Shown in pieces: positions 20,530 through 29,483 of a DNA stretch of 64,000 nt. The notes below the pieces were generated by a model. That model ran no database searches, had not been told where the DNA came from, and saw nothing but the letters and a program-made list of their open reading frames with translations. The translations under genes and the position numbers were made by a program. Within the stretch, counting starts at the first letter, position 1; each line of letters starts with the position of its first letter. The stretch comes from Streptomyces eurocidicus (GTDB lineage: Bacteria; Actinomycetota; Actinomycetes; Streptomycetales; Streptomycetaceae), in contig NZ_LGUI01000007.1 in assembly GCF_002891295.1 (NCBI RefSeq), forward strand, positions 1 to 64,000, in the 5' to 3' direction.

Positions 20530-21507
20530 GTGAACGAGTCCGTACCTGGCCGCATCGTCCTGCTCACCACCAGCCACCGGGTCGCCCCGGGCCTGCTGTC
20601 CTGGCCCGCCTGGGAGGCGCTGCGCGCCGCCGACCGGGTGCTGTGCGCCGACCCCCACCACCCGCAGCTGCCGTATCTGCGGGAGGCCGGGATCGAGGTC
20701 GAGCAGGGTTCGGCCAGCGCCCGCGAGCTGGTCGACTTCTGCCTGACCGGCCGTGGCGCGGTCGTGCTCACCTCCGCCGAGGGCGAGTCGGCCCTCACCG
20801 ACGGGCTGGCCCGGCTGGCCGGCTCCGGCCGGGAGGCGATGCCCGCCCTGGAGCTGCTCCCCGGCTCGTACGACCTGCCCGGCGCCCGGCTGCTGGACCT
20901 TGTGCAGGTGATGGACCGGATCCGCCGCGCCTGCCCGTGGAGCGCCATCCGCACCCACGAGGACCTGGCGAAGTACGGCCTCGAAGAGATGTACGAGATG
21001 CTCGAGGCCATTGAGACCGGGGACCGGGAGGAGCTGCGCGAGGAGCTCGGCGACGTACTGCTCCAGGTCGTCTTCCACGCCCGGATCGCCCAGGAAGACC
21101 CGGACGAGCCGTTCGCGATCGACGACGTGGCGGGCACGATCGTCGACAAGCTCATCCACCGCCACCCGCACGTCTTCGGCGAGGAGACCGCCGACACGCC
21201 GGAGGAGGTCAAGGCGCACTGGCTGCGGGCCAAGGCGGCCGAGAAGGGCCGCGCCTCGGTGACCGAGGGCGTCCCGCTGGGCCAGCCGGCGCTCGCCCTC
21301 GCGGCGAAGCTGGCCTCCCGGGCCCGTACGGAGGGCCTGGACGTGGCCCTTCCGGACGGCTCCGGCATCGGCTACGAGCTGCTGGCCCTGGCGGCGCGGG
21401 CCGAGGCGTCCGGCGTCGAGCCGGAGACCGCCCTGCGCGCCGCCGCCCGTGCCTACCGCGACGCGATCGTGGCCGCGGAGACGGCGCGGGGCGGCGCCGC
21501 CGGCTGA
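20530..21507 (+). CDS. mazG: Nucleoside triphosphate pyrophosphohydrolase MazG
   Basis: The protein is 325 aa from GTG 20530. The N-terminal ~110 residues resemble a degenerate tetrapyrrole-methylase-like fold, as in YabN-type proteins. The MazG domain (~125-235) has LEEMYEMLEAIE and LREELGDVLLQVVFHA, which provide the Glu/Asp cluster for Mg2+ and NTP pyrophosphate hydrolysis, then IHRHPHVFGE. MazG hydrolyses (d)NTPs to monophosphates for housecleaning and ppGpp balance. The C-terminal ~90 residues are Ala-rich helices. The gene is followed with almost no gap by the convergent lipoprotein gene at 21510. Confidence 0.92.
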   Translation: MNESVPGRIVLLTTSHRVAPGLLSWPAWEALRAADRVLCADPHHPQLPYLREAGIEVEQGSASARELVDFCLTGRGAVVLTSAEGESALTDGLARLAGSGREAMPALELLPGSYDLPGARLLDLVQVMDRIRRACPWSAIRTHEDLAKYGLEEMYEMLEAIETGDREELREELGDVLLQVVFHARIAQEDPDEPFAIDDVAGTIVDKLIHRHPHVFGEETADTPEEVKAHWLRAKAAEKGRASVTEGVPLGQPALALAAKLASRARTEGLDVALPDGSGIGYELLALAARAEASGVEPETALRAAARAYRDAIVAAETARGGAAG

Positions 21508-21509
21508 GG

Positions 21510-22265
21510 TCAGGCCGTCCCGGCCGCGGCGGCCGTCAGCTTCTCGGCGGCCTTGGCGAGGCCCTTGGTGAAGGCCGCCTTGCCGCGGTCGCCGTGGGCG
21601 CCCCAGTTGTTGCGGACCGTCGTGACGGCGCCGCGGCTGCGCACGGTGCCGAAGTCGAAGTCCATGGCGTACTCGCCGACGAGGATGGTGACCGTGAAGC
21701 CCAACGAGTCGTCGCCGGCCTTCGCCACGTCGAGCTTCTTCACCGTCACGGTGGCCTTCTTGCCGTTCATGGTGGCGGTGAAGGAGGAGCAGTTCCCGAC
21801 GGCCGTGCGCAGCGTGGCCATGGCCTTCTCGGCCTGCTCGCGGGTGTAGCCGCTGACGTCCTGGCTGATGTTGGTCTCGTCGCCCTGCTTGACGAAGACC
21901 TGCTGGAGGTTGGACTTGTAGTCCGCCTCCGGGCGGCCGGTGTTGAGGAGGGTCACCAGGGGTGTGCACTGGGCGCGGGCCTTGTCGAGCATCTCGTCGA
22001 CGGCGCCCATGGTCTTGTCGATGACCGCGTTCTCCTCCAGCTTCCAGCCGGTGGGCAGGTCCGTGGCCGCGAGGAGGGCGTCCTTCGCCCGGGCGGGGGT
22101 GAGCGGGGCCGGGGTGCTGCTCGGCTTCGCCTTGCTCCCGGGGCTCGACGTGGCGCCGGTGCCGGAACCGGAGCCGCTGCCGGAGCCGCTGTCGCAGGCG
22201 GTGGCCAGCAGCAGCGTCGAGGCGGCCAGGGCGGCGACCGCGATCCGGCGGGGGTGAACGTGCAC
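21510..22265 (-). CDS. Lipoprotein, unknown function
   Basis: The protein is 251 aa. Its signal peptide has lipobox LATAC (Cys at about 24), followed by a Gly/Ser linker. The mature domain (~60-251) has a pattern common in actinobacterial surface lipoproteins: an LTPARAKDALLAATDLPTGWK start, then a beta-rich region with two Cys (QCTPLVTLL and GNCSSFTAT) that could pair. I do not recognise a specific family. Its 3' end nearly touches mazG (convergent). Confidence 0.75.
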   Translation of the reverse strand: MHVHPRRIAVAALAASTLLLATACDSGSGSGSGSGTGATSSPGSKAKPSSTPAPLTPARAKDALLAATDLPTGWKLEENAVIDKTMGAVDEMLDKARAQCTPLVTLLNTGRPEADYKSNLQQVFVKQGDETNISQDVSGYTREQAEKAMATLRTAVGNCSSFTATMNGKKATVTVKKLDVAKAGDDSLGFTVTILVGEYAMDFDFGTVRSRGAVTTVRNNWGAHGDRGKAAFTKGLAKAAEKLTAAAAGTA

Positions 22266-22443
22266 GGTTTTTCCTTAGTGAAACGGATCCGGCGGCCGGG
22301 CCGGAGGCGGGCCGGGCGCCGAGATCATCAAATGACCCGAATATCGAACGTAAGTATGGCCTCGGGGTCGGGTCGCCTCCGGTCGGGCACCCGTTCGGCC
22401 TAGGTACCGACTTGTCCGGGCGGCCTCCGGGTACCCGAGTCCC

Positions 22444-22875
22444 ATGCGCATCGAGTACTCAGTCCTCGCCGCCCCGCACTGGGCGGGGGGCATCATCCAG
22501 TTCATCGTCGGCATCATCGTGGTCGCGCTGCTGATCATGGCCGTCGTCAAGGGCTTCCGGAAGCGGGACCAGGAACCCCCGCCGCCGTCCGCGCCGCAGC
22601 GCAGGATGGGGGCCTGGCAGACCCGGCAGGAGCACGAGACGGGACCGACGTCGCCCGATCACGGGCCGGGGCACAACGACGACGAGGGTGTGATCGGCTA
22701 TGTCACCGAGCACCGCGAGTCGCACAAGGTGCAGCCGGAGGCGGAAGGGGAGCGGGTGCTTCCGCATGAGGTGCAGAACCCGGGGAGCCATCCGGAGGAA
22801 CTGTCGGAAGAACGGAAGAAGTGGAACCCGGGCAGCAGCGGCGGCTTCGGCAGCGGCGGCCCCGGCCACCACTGA
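22444..22875 (+). CDS. Small single-TM protein (DUF6479-like)
   Basis: The protein is 143 aa. A TM helix spans residues ~14-38 (GGIIQFIVGIIVVALLIMAVV), followed by RKRDQEPPPPSAPQRRMGAWQT, an acidic/His-rich region and a Ser/Gly-rich tail (ERKKWNPGSSGGFGSGG). This layout matches the DUF6479 proteins common in Streptomyces. Function is unknown. Confidence 0.75.
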   Translation: MRIEYSVLAAPHWAGGIIQFIVGIIVVALLIMAVVKGFRKRDQEPPPPSAPQRRMGAWQTRQEHETGPTSPDHGPGHNDDEGVIGYVTEHRESHKVQPEAEGERVLPHEVQNPGSHPEELSEERKKWNPGSSGGFGSGGPGHH

Positions 22876-23002
22876 GGCCACCGCCGGGGCCCCGCCCCGG
22901 CCCGCGCTCCCCTCCCGGCCCTCCCCGCTCCGGAGGGCGGTCGCGGGCGGAGCCCCGAGGGCGGGAAGGGCCGCCGCCCGCGCTCCCTAGTAGCGTCGGA
23001 GC

Positions 23003-24253
23003 GTGCACGACAAGAACGCCTCGCCCGCCCCTCCCCTCTTCACCTGGGAGTTCGCCGCCGACCCGTACCCCGCGTACGCCTGGCTGCGCGAGCACGCCCC
23101 CGTGCACCGCACCGCCCTGCCCAGCGGTGTCGAGGCATGGCTGGTCACCCGGTACGCCGACGCCCGCCAGGCCCTCGCCGACCAGCGGCTCTCGAAGAAC
23201 CCCGTGCACCACTCCGAGTCCGCGCACGGCAAGGGCAAGGTCGGCATCCCGGGCGAGCGCAGCGCCAATCTGATGACGCACCTGCTCAACATCGACCCGC
23301 CGGACCACACCCGGCTGCGCCGGCTGGTGTCCAAGGCGTTCACCCCGCGCCGGGTCGCGGAGTTCGCGCCCCGCGTGCAGGAGCTGACCGACCAGCTCAT
23401 CGACGGCTTCGTGGCGAAGGGGGAGGCCGACCTCATCCACGAGTTCGCCTTCCCCCTCCCCATCTACGCGATCTGCGACCTGCTCGGTGTGCCGCGCGAG
23501 GACCAGGACGACTTCCGCGACTGGGCGGGCATGATGATCCGCCACGGCGGCGGGCCGCGCGGCGGCGTCGCCCGCGCGGTCAAGCGGATGCGCACCTATC
23601 TCGCGGAACTGATCCACCGTAAGCGGGAGAACCCGGGAGAAGACCTCATCTCCGGTCTTATCCGGGCGAGCGACCATGGCGAGCACCTGACGGAGAACGA
23701 GGCCGCGGCCATGGCCTTCATCCTGCTCTTCGCCGGTTTTGAAACAACTGTGAACCTGATCGGTAACGGAACCTACGCGCTGCTGCGCCATCCGGAGCAG
23801 CGCGCGCGCCTCCAGCGGGCCCTCGCGGAGGGCGACGAGAGTCTGCTCGCCACCGGTGTCGAGGAGCTGCTCCGCTACGACGGGCCGGTGGAGCTCGCCA
23901 CCTGGCGGTTCGCCACCCAGGACCTGACGATCGGCGGGCAGCGCATCGCCGAGGGTGACCCCGTGCTCGTCGTCCTGGCCGCCGCCGACCGCGACCCCGA
24001 GCGGTTCGCCGACCCGGACACCCTCGACCTCGCCCGCCGGGACAACCAGCACCTGGGCTACGGCCACGGCATCCACTACTGCCTGGGCGCGCCGCTCGCA
24101 CGGCTGGAGGGACAGGCGGCGCTCGCGACGCTGCTGCGCCGTCTCCCGGACCTGCGGCTGGCCGCCGAACCGGAGGATCTGCGCTGGCGCGGGGGGCTCA
24201 TCATGCGTGGACTGCGCACGCTGCCGGTGGAGTTCACGGCGCACGAAAAATGA
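23003..24253 (+). CDS. Cytochrome P450 (CYP107-like)
   Basis: This is a 416-aa soluble bacterial P450 from GTG 23003. The I-helix has FAGFETTVN (the acidic residue of the usual AG-D/E-T pair is Glu after Phe), and the ELLRYDGPVE segment contains the ExxR motif. The heme-binding loop is GYGHGIHYCLG with Cys360 as thiolate ligand. No ferredoxin or reductase gene is adjacent. It lies in conserved chromosome rather than in the cluster on the right. Substrate is unknown. It shares overall layout with the P450 at 56876. Confidence 0.9.
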   Translation: MHDKNASPAPPLFTWEFAADPYPAYAWLREHAPVHRTALPSGVEAWLVTRYADARQALADQRLSKNPVHHSESAHGKGKVGIPGERSANLMTHLLNIDPPDHTRLRRLVSKAFTPRRVAEFAPRVQELTDQLIDGFVAKGEADLIHEFAFPLPIYAICDLLGVPREDQDDFRDWAGMMIRHGGGPRGGVARAVKRMRTYLAELIHRKRENPGEDLISGLIRASDHGEHLTENEAAAMAFILLFAGFETTVNLIGNGTYALLRHPEQRARLQRALAEGDESLLATGVEELLRYDGPVELATWRFATQDLTIGGQRIAEGDPVLVVLAAADRDPERFADPDTLDLARRDNQHLGYGHGIHYCLGAPLARLEGQAALATLLRRLPDLRLAAEPEDLRWRGGLIMRGLRTLPVEFTAHEK

Positions 24254-24377
24254 CCCCATGTCATACCACGCGCCCCACACGTAATCTGCGCGTGACCTGC
24301 GCTACACCGGCTTGTGACTCCCGGGGGCCGTCGCTATCTTCGACGACCATATCCGCCGCCACACGAGAGGCCACCGC

Positions 24378-25448
24378 ATGCGCTCCGGGAACGGTCGACA
24401 TCGCAGACCCCGCCAGGCACCCGCCATCGTGGTCGCCGCGGGGGTGACGGGCTCGGCGATCGCCATGCCGCTGCTCGCCGCCACCGGCGCCCACGCCGCC
24501 GACGCCCCCACCTGGGACCGCGTCGCGCAGTGCGAGAGCGGGGGCATGTGGAGCGCCAACTCCGGCAACGGCTCGTACGGCGGACTGCAGCTCACCCAGG
24601 AGCTCTGGGAGCAGAACGGCGGCCGGACGTACGCCCCGCGCCCCGACCTCGCGAGCCGGTCCCAGCAGATAGCCGTGGCCGAGACGATCCTCAACGGCAG
24701 CGGGCCGGGCGCCTGGCAGAGCTGCGGCCCGTCCGCCGGGCTCTCGAAGGGCGGCCGGGCTCCGGAGGTGAACCCCGGGAGCACCAAGGACCCCTCGAAG
24801 CAGGAGCCCTCCGCCCCGGGCACGCCGGAGCACTCGCCGTCCTCCCCGTCGAAGGACGCACCGAAGGACCCCTCGAAGGACCGGTCGGAGCCCGCGAAGT
24901 CCACGCCGTCCACCGCGCCCTCCGCGCCCTCCTCCTCGGCGTCCCCGTCATCGCCCGCCTCGCCGTCGGCCCCCGCCCCGGGCGGCACCCCGTCCGGCTC
25001 CGCGAAGCCCGGCAAGGACGGCGGCTCCCCGCCGCAGACGCCCTCGGATCCCGCGCACGGGCGGCCGGACGCCGGACACGGCGGCACCCCCACGGGCGAC
25101 CCCACCGAGATCCCCACGGCCCCCGCCGACCCGCCGGCGGGCACCCCCGGCACGGCCCCCGGCGCCACGGACCCCGGGACGCCCGCCGGGGAAGGCACGG
25201 GCAAGCACCGCGCGGAACCCCCGCGTTCGGACGACGGGCAGCACCCCTCCCGGGGCGGCGACGAGGCGCGCCCGGGAGTGCCGGCGGCCGGCGACTACAC
25301 CGTCCGCCCCGGTGACAATCTGTCAGCGATAGCGGAGAAGCACTCCGTTACGGGTGGCTGGCACTCGCTCTACGAGCGCAACGAGAAGGTGGTCGGCAAG
25401 GATCCGGACCTGATCCTTCCTGGTCAGAGGCTTGAGATGGGCAAATAG
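24378..25448 (+). CDS. Resuscitation-promoting-factor-like protein with LysM
   Basis: The protein is 356 aa from ATG 24378. It has a signal peptide (cleavage after AHA, about residue 40), then a compact transglycosylase-like Rpf domain (~42-118): WDRVAQCESGGMWSANSGNGSYGGLQLT contains the catalytic-type Glu, with two Cys for a disulfide. A long Ser/Pro/Lys-rich spacer follows (~120-300). The C-terminal LysM (~305-354) has DYTVRPGDNLSAIAEKH. It is a muralytic enzyme for spore germination and growth resumption, bound to the wall by LysM. I see no c-di-AMP riboswitch in its ~125-base upstream gap, unlike the next rpf gene. Confidence 0.92.
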   Translation: MRSGNGRHRRPRQAPAIVVAAGVTGSAIAMPLLAATGAHAADAPTWDRVAQCESGGMWSANSGNGSYGGLQLTQELWEQNGGRTYAPRPDLASRSQQIAVAETILNGSGPGAWQSCGPSAGLSKGGRAPEVNPGSTKDPSKQEPSAPGTPEHSPSSPSKDAPKDPSKDRSEPAKSTPSTAPSAPSSSASPSSPASPSAPAPGGTPSGSAKPGKDGGSPPQTPSDPAHGRPDAGHGGTPTGDPTEIPTAPADPPAGTPGTAPGATDPGTPAGEGTGKHRAEPPRSDDGQHPSRGGDEARPGVPAAGDYTVRPGDNLSAIAEKHSVTGGWHSLYERNEKVVGKDPDLILPGQRLEMGK

Positions 25449-25675
25449 CGCGGCAGTTCGGGGGGAATGTCCGTTCCCAATCGAAAGTGAGACATGGGTC
25501 TCGTTGCTTTTCGGTGGAACGGCTTCCTCCCGACGTTTCCGCACCCGCTCTCACCTGCGGAAATGTCGGGTTCCCATGGGTAACTAGAGGCAACTGTGGC
25601 TGGAAAGAGGGGTTTGAACCCTCCGGCCGACTGTGTTTACCGTCGTGACCGCTCGCCACCGCGAGCACCACGGTC

Positions 25676-25882
25676 GCCACGCCGAATCCTGCCGGCGGCC
25701 GGCGGAGTCGTCGCGTTAAGCGCCGTAGGCAGGAGCGGGGGAACCAAGGTAGGCGCCGGAACGGATTCCGACGGTCGACGACCGGAGGGAACCGGAACGG
25801 CTTGGGGTGAAGCCGGGAGTGCTCGCACGACCGGCCGGGCGAACTCACTAGCCCGAACCCGACAGCTCACCTCGTAGGCGTC
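25676..25882 (+). ncRNA. c-di-AMP (ydaO/yuaA-type) riboswitch
   Basis: The leader contains the conserved ydaO core blocks in order: GCCGAATCCTGCCGG, AGGAGCGGGGGAACCAAGG, TTGGGGTGAAGCCGGGAG, GAACTCACTAGCCCGAACCC, then GACAGCTCACCTCGTAGGCG. It ends about 17 nt before the ATG of the second Rpf gene at 25899. Riboswitches of this class upstream of actinobacterial rpf genes are known to lower expression when c-di-AMP is high. The aptamer abuts the ribosome site, which suggests control close to the start codon. Confidence 0.93.
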
Positions 25883-25898
25883 GGTGAGGAAACGACTC

Positions 25899-26651
25899 AT
25901 GTCCAAGGGCAAGCACCGTCGTCCGTCCAAGGCCGTCCGCATCGTCACGCTCGCCGGTGTCACCGGCGCGGCCGTCGCGGCCCCGCTGATGATCGCCACC
26001 TCCGCGAACGCCGCCTCCGTCTCCACCTGGGACAAGGTCGCCCAGTGCGAGTCCAGCGGCAACTGGTCCATCAACACCGGCAACGGCTACTACGGCGGCC
26101 TGCAGTTCTCGAAGTCCTCCTGGGACGCCGCGGGTGGCGGCCAGTACGCCTCGTACCCGCACCAGGCCACCAAGAGCCAGCAGATCGCCGTCGCCGAGAA
26201 GCTGCTCGCCATGCAGGGCCCGGGTGCCTGGGGCTGCGCCGGCGCGGGCGGCCTGACCGCCGGTGGCGCCAAGGCCGACGTGGACACGTCCGACTCCGGC
26301 TCCACCGCCAAGTCCTCCCGCGGCACCTCCACCAAGTCGCACGCCGACCGCAGCGAGCGCCAGGCCGCCCCGAAGCAGAGCGCCCCGAAGCACGCCGCCC
26401 CGCAGGCCGACGACGAGGACGAGGCCCCCGCGCCGAAGCCGGCCGCGCCGAAGCACGCCGCCCCGCAGACCGCCCCGCAGTCCTACAAGAAGGGCGACGG
26501 CGAGTACCAGGTCAAGGAAGGCGACACCCTCGCCAAGATCGCCGAGACCCAGAAGGTCAAGGGCGGCTGGCAGAAGCTGCACGAGCTGAACAAGGACGTC
26601 GTCGAGAACGCCGACCTGATCTACGTCGGTCAGCAGCTGCACCTCCGCTGA
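25899..26651 (+). CDS. rpfA: Resuscitation-promoting factor RpfA-like protein with LysM
   Basis: ATG 25899 (250 aa) follows a GAGGA site; an in-frame GTG at 25884 is less likely. The signal peptide ends at about residue 39 (SANA). The Rpf domain (~42-115) has WDKVAQCESSGNWSINTGNGYYGGLQ with the catalytic Glu and the paired Cys. An Ala/Pro/Lys/His-rich linker and a C-terminal LysM (~200-250; YQVKEGDTLAKIAETQ) follow. It cleaves peptidoglycan during germination. It lies directly downstream of a c-di-AMP riboswitch, so its level should follow that second messenger. It is paralogous to the neighbouring gene at 24378. Confidence 0.94.
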   Translation: MSKGKHRRPSKAVRIVTLAGVTGAAVAAPLMIATSANAASVSTWDKVAQCESSGNWSINTGNGYYGGLQFSKSSWDAAGGGQYASYPHQATKSQQIAVAEKLLAMQGPGAWGCAGAGGLTAGGAKADVDTSDSGSTAKSSRGTSTKSHADRSERQAAPKQSAPKHAAPQADDEDEAPAPKPAAPKHAAPQTAPQSYKKGDGEYQVKEGDTLAKIAETQKVKGGWQKLHELNKDVVENADLIYVGQQLHLR

Positions 26652-27025
26652 CCCGTCGGTCACCCCACCGCCCCGCCGGTCGCACGCCTGCCGGAGAGCG
26701 GTCGCACAACCGTCACAGCGGTCGCCCCGCTCCGACGCGCCCCCGGGCGCGTACCGGAGCGGGGCTTCCGCCGTTTCCCGGCGCGCCGCCGCCCCGCCCC
26801 CTCCATGGCGCCCCGCCCCCTTCACGGTGTCCCCGGCCTCGCCCCGAGGGTTCCCCGCCGCCTTCCCCGCTGAGCGAACACCCTTGACATTCGTCCGCTG
26901 ATCTCGGCGTTTGTGTTGTTTTTTCCGGCTTCCCGGCCCGGGAAAGCGGTCCAACGGCAGGGGGAGCCTCCACGGCCCGTTAGGCTCGTGCTGCAGAACT
27001 CCAGACACACACGAAGGAGACCCTC
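26652..27025 (+). other. rpf-eno intergenic region
   Basis: This ~370-base gap holds the rpf terminator (26724-26765), a TTGACA at 26884 without a clear -10 partner, and a TAGGCT -10-like box at 26981-26986 about 40 bases before the eno start. No additional gene was seen. Confidence 0.5.
26724..26765 (+). terminator. Hairpin terminator after rpfA
   Basis: An 11-bp outer stem (GCCCCGCTCCG at 26724, CGGAGCGGGGC ending 26765) encloses an inner ACGCGCCC/GGGCGCGT stem. Confidence 0.75.
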
Positions 27026-28312
27026 GTGCCGTCCATCGACGTCGTCGTAGCTCGCGAGATCCTCGACTCGCGAGGCAACCCCACGGTCGAGGTCGAGGTC
27101 GGCCTCGACGACGGCTCCACGGGCCGTGCCGCCGTGCCGTCCGGTGCCTCGACCGGTGCCTTCGAGGCCATCGAGCTCCGTGACGGTGACAAGAACCGTT
27201 ACATGGGCAAGGGCGTCGAGAAGGCCGTCCTGGCCGTCATCGAGCAGATCGGCCCGGAGCTCGTCGGTTACGACGCCACCGAGCAGCGCCTGATCGACCA
27301 GGCCATGTTCGACCTGGACGCCACCGACAACAAGGGCTCGCTCGGCGCCAACGCCATCCTCGGCGTCTCCCTCGCCGTCGCGCACGCCGCGTCCGAGGCT
27401 TCCGACCTGCCGCTCTTCCGCTACCTCGGCGGCCCGAACGCGCACCTGCTGCCCGTTCCGATGATGAACATCCTCAACGGTGGGTCGCACGCCGACTCCA
27501 ACGTCGACATCCAGGAGTTCATGATCGCGCCGATCGGCGCGGAGTCCTTCTCCGAGGCGCTGCGCTGGGGCACCGAGGTCTACCACACCCTCAAGGCCGT
27601 CCTGAAGCGCAAGGGCCTGTCCACCGGCCTCGGCGACGAGGGCGGCTTCGCCCCGAACCTGGGCTCCAACCGCGAGGCCCTCGACCTCATCCTCGAGGCC
27701 ATCAAGGAGGCCGGTTACACCCCCGGCCAGGACGTGGCGCTCGCGCTCGACGTCGCCGCCTCCGAGTTCTACAAGGACGGCGCCTACCAGTTCGAGGGCC
27801 AGTCCCGCTCGGCCGCCGAGATGACCGACTACTACGCGGAGCTCGTCGCCGCGTACCCGCTGGTCTCCATCGAGGACCCGCTGTTCGAGGACGACTGGGC
27901 CGGCTGGCAGACCCTCACCGAGCGCCTCGGCGACAAGGTGCAGATCGTCGGCGACGACCTGTTCGTCACCAACCCGGAGCGCCTCGGCCGCGGCATCGAG
28001 GAGGGCGCCGCCAACGCCCTGCTGGTCAAGGTCAACCAGATCGGCTCGCTGACCGAGACCCTGGACGCCGTCGAGCTGGCCCAGCGCAGCGGCTTCAAGT
28101 GCATGATGTCGCACCGCTCCGGCGAGACCGAGGACGTCACCATCGCCGACCTGGCCGTCGCTACCAACTGCGGCCAGATCAAGACCGGCGCCCCGGCCCG
28201 CTCCGAGCGCGTCGCCAAGTACAACCAGCTGCTGCGCATCGAGGAGATCCTCGACGACGCCGCGGTGTACGCGGGCCGCAGCGCCTTCCCGCGGTTTCGC
28301 TCTGCGAACTGA
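27026..28312 (+). CDS. eno: Enolase
   Basis: The protein is 428 aa from GTG 27026 with a GAAGGAGA ribosome site. It converts 2-phosphoglycerate to phosphoenolpyruvate in glycolysis. It shows the N-terminal REILDSRGNPTVEVEV, PMMNILNGGSHADSN, GDEGGFAPNL, LALDVAASEFY (Mg ligand Asp), SIEDPLFEDDW (Mg ligand Glu), VGDDLFVTNP, the catalytic Lys in LLVKVNQIG, and SHRSGETED. A perfect hairpin terminator follows before the divIC-like gene. Confidence 0.98.
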   Translation: MPSIDVVVAREILDSRGNPTVEVEVGLDDGSTGRAAVPSGASTGAFEAIELRDGDKNRYMGKGVEKAVLAVIEQIGPELVGYDATEQRLIDQAMFDLDATDNKGSLGANAILGVSLAVAHAASEASDLPLFRYLGGPNAHLLPVPMMNILNGGSHADSNVDIQEFMIAPIGAESFSEALRWGTEVYHTLKAVLKRKGLSTGLGDEGGFAPNLGSNREALDLILEAIKEAGYTPGQDVALALDVAASEFYKDGAYQFEGQSRSAAEMTDYYAELVAAYPLVSIEDPLFEDDWAGWQTLTERLGDKVQIVGDDLFVTNPERLGRGIEEGAANALLVKVNQIGSLTETLDAVELAQRSGFKCMMSHRSGETEDVTIADLAVATNCGQIKTGAPARSERVAKYNQLLRIEEILDDAAVYAGRSAFPRFRSAN

Positions 28313-28365
28313 GTGAACGGCGGCAAGGGCTGAGAAAACTCCCCCGGGAGAGTCGACAGCCTCAC

Positions 28366-28406
28366 TACGTCCCCGGCCACGGTCCCGTACCGTGGCCGGG
28401 GACGTA
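28366..28406 (+). terminator. Perfect 18-bp hairpin after eno
   Basis: Arms 28366-28383 and 28389-28406 are exact reverse complements with a 5-nt loop. They lie 22 nt before the start of the next gene, so the structure could also affect that gene's leader. Confidence 0.85.
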
Positions 28407-28427
28407 CGTTCGTAACGGGGAGGCGAT

Positions 28428-28898
28428 GTGGTGGCTGACCGGTTCTCCACCGCGACCAAGCTCAAGGCGCTCGGCACGGTGCTCGTCAACGGGCCCTCGG
28501 CCCGGGTCCACCGCACCAAGCCGCCCCGCCGCAGCCGGCTGACCGGCCGCGCGGCGCTCCTCGCGCTCGTCGTCTGCTCCCTGGTCGTCGCCCTCGCCTA
28601 CCCCATGCGCCAGTGGGTGACCCAGCGCTCGGACATCGCCGACCAGCGGCGCCAGTCCGAGCAGGCGCGCGAGCAGGTCCAGCGGCTGCTGGACCGCAAG
28701 GCGCGCCTGGAGGACCCGGCCTACGTGGAGCAGCAGGCGCGCGAACACCTGCACTACGTGCGCGAGGGCGAGACCGGCTTCAGCGTGGTCGACGGCAGCG
28801 GCGACGCCAAGCGGCCCGAGGACCAGGGGGCCGCGGACCGCCCCTGGTACAGCAATCTCTGGGACGGCGTGGACACCGCCGACGCCGACACGCCCTGA
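28428..28898 (+). CDS. Septum formation initiator family protein (DivIC/FtsL-like)
   Basis: The protein is 156 aa from GTG 28428 (or the adjacent GTG 28431) after GGGGAGG. A basic cytosolic N-terminus of ~42 residues precedes a single TM helix (~43-62, RAALLALVVCSLVVALAYPM). A coiled coil follows (QRSDIADQRRQSEQAREQVQRLLDRKARLEDPAYVEQQAREHL, ~68-112), with the DPAYVEQQAREHLHYVREGE motif of DivIC/FtsB-type proteins. It acts in the divisome for septation. It is the first gene of a run ending with ppx, with the DUF501 gene following in the same direction. Confidence 0.88.
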   Translation: MVADRFSTATKLKALGTVLVNGPSARVHRTKPPRRSRLTGRAALLALVVCSLVVALAYPMRQWVTQRSDIADQRRQSEQAREQVQRLLDRKARLEDPAYVEQQAREHLHYVREGETGFSVVDGSGDAKRPEDQGAADRPWYSNLWDGVDTADADTP

Positions 28899-28952
28899 GC
28901 CGCACCCCCGACCCCGATCCGAGACCGAGCACGAGCGAGCACGAGCGAGCAC

Positions 28953-29483
28953 ATGGACACCCCTCCTCCGAAGACCGAGCCCACCGAGCCCACCGAGGCG
29001 GACATCGCCGCGTTCAAGGAGCAGCTGGGCCGCCCGCCGCGCGGGCTGCGGACCATCGCCCACCGCTGCCCCTGCGGCAACCCCGATGTCGTCGAGACCC
29101 AGCCGCGCCTGGAGGACGGTACGCCGTTCCCGACGCTCTATTACCTGACGTGCCCGCGCGCGGCGTCCGCGATCGGCACGCTGGAGGCGGACGGCGTCAT
29201 GAAGGAGATGACGGCGCGCCTCAAGACCGACCCGGAGCTGGCCGCCGCCTATCAGGCGGCGCACGACGACTACGTCACCCGGCGCGACGCGATCGAGGTG
29301 CTGGAGGGCTTCCCGAGCGCGGGCGGCATGCCGGACCGTGTGAAGTGCCTGCACGTCCTCGTCGGTCACTCCCTGGCCGCGGGCCCGGGTGTGAACCCGC
29401 TGGGCGACGAGGCGATCGCGATGCTGCCCGAGTGGTGGGCGAAGGGCCCGTGCGTGAGCCCCTGCGGAGGTGACGAGAAGTGA
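28953..29483 (+). CDS. DUF501 domain protein
   Basis: The protein is 176 aa. It shows the DUF501 features LGRPPRGLRTIAHRCPCGNPDVVETQPRLEDGTPFPTLYYLTCPR and a C-terminal DRVKCLHVLVGHSLAAGPGVNPLGDEAI. Several Cys residues (CPC, C at TCP, KC, C near the end) could bind metal. The gene is almost always found between divIC and ppx/gppA in actinobacteria. Its stop overlaps the next start by four bases (GTGA). The biochemical role is unknown. A 12-bp direct repeat (gagcgagcac units) precedes the ATG. Confidence 0.88.
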   Translation: MDTPPPKTEPTEPTEADIAAFKEQLGRPPRGLRTIAHRCPCGNPDVVETQPRLEDGTPFPTLYYLTCPRAASAIGTLEADGVMKEMTARLKTDPELAAAYQAAHDDYVTRRDAIEVLEGFPSAGGMPDRVKCLHVLVGHSLAAGPGVNPLGDEAIAMLPEWWAKGPCVSPCGGDEK

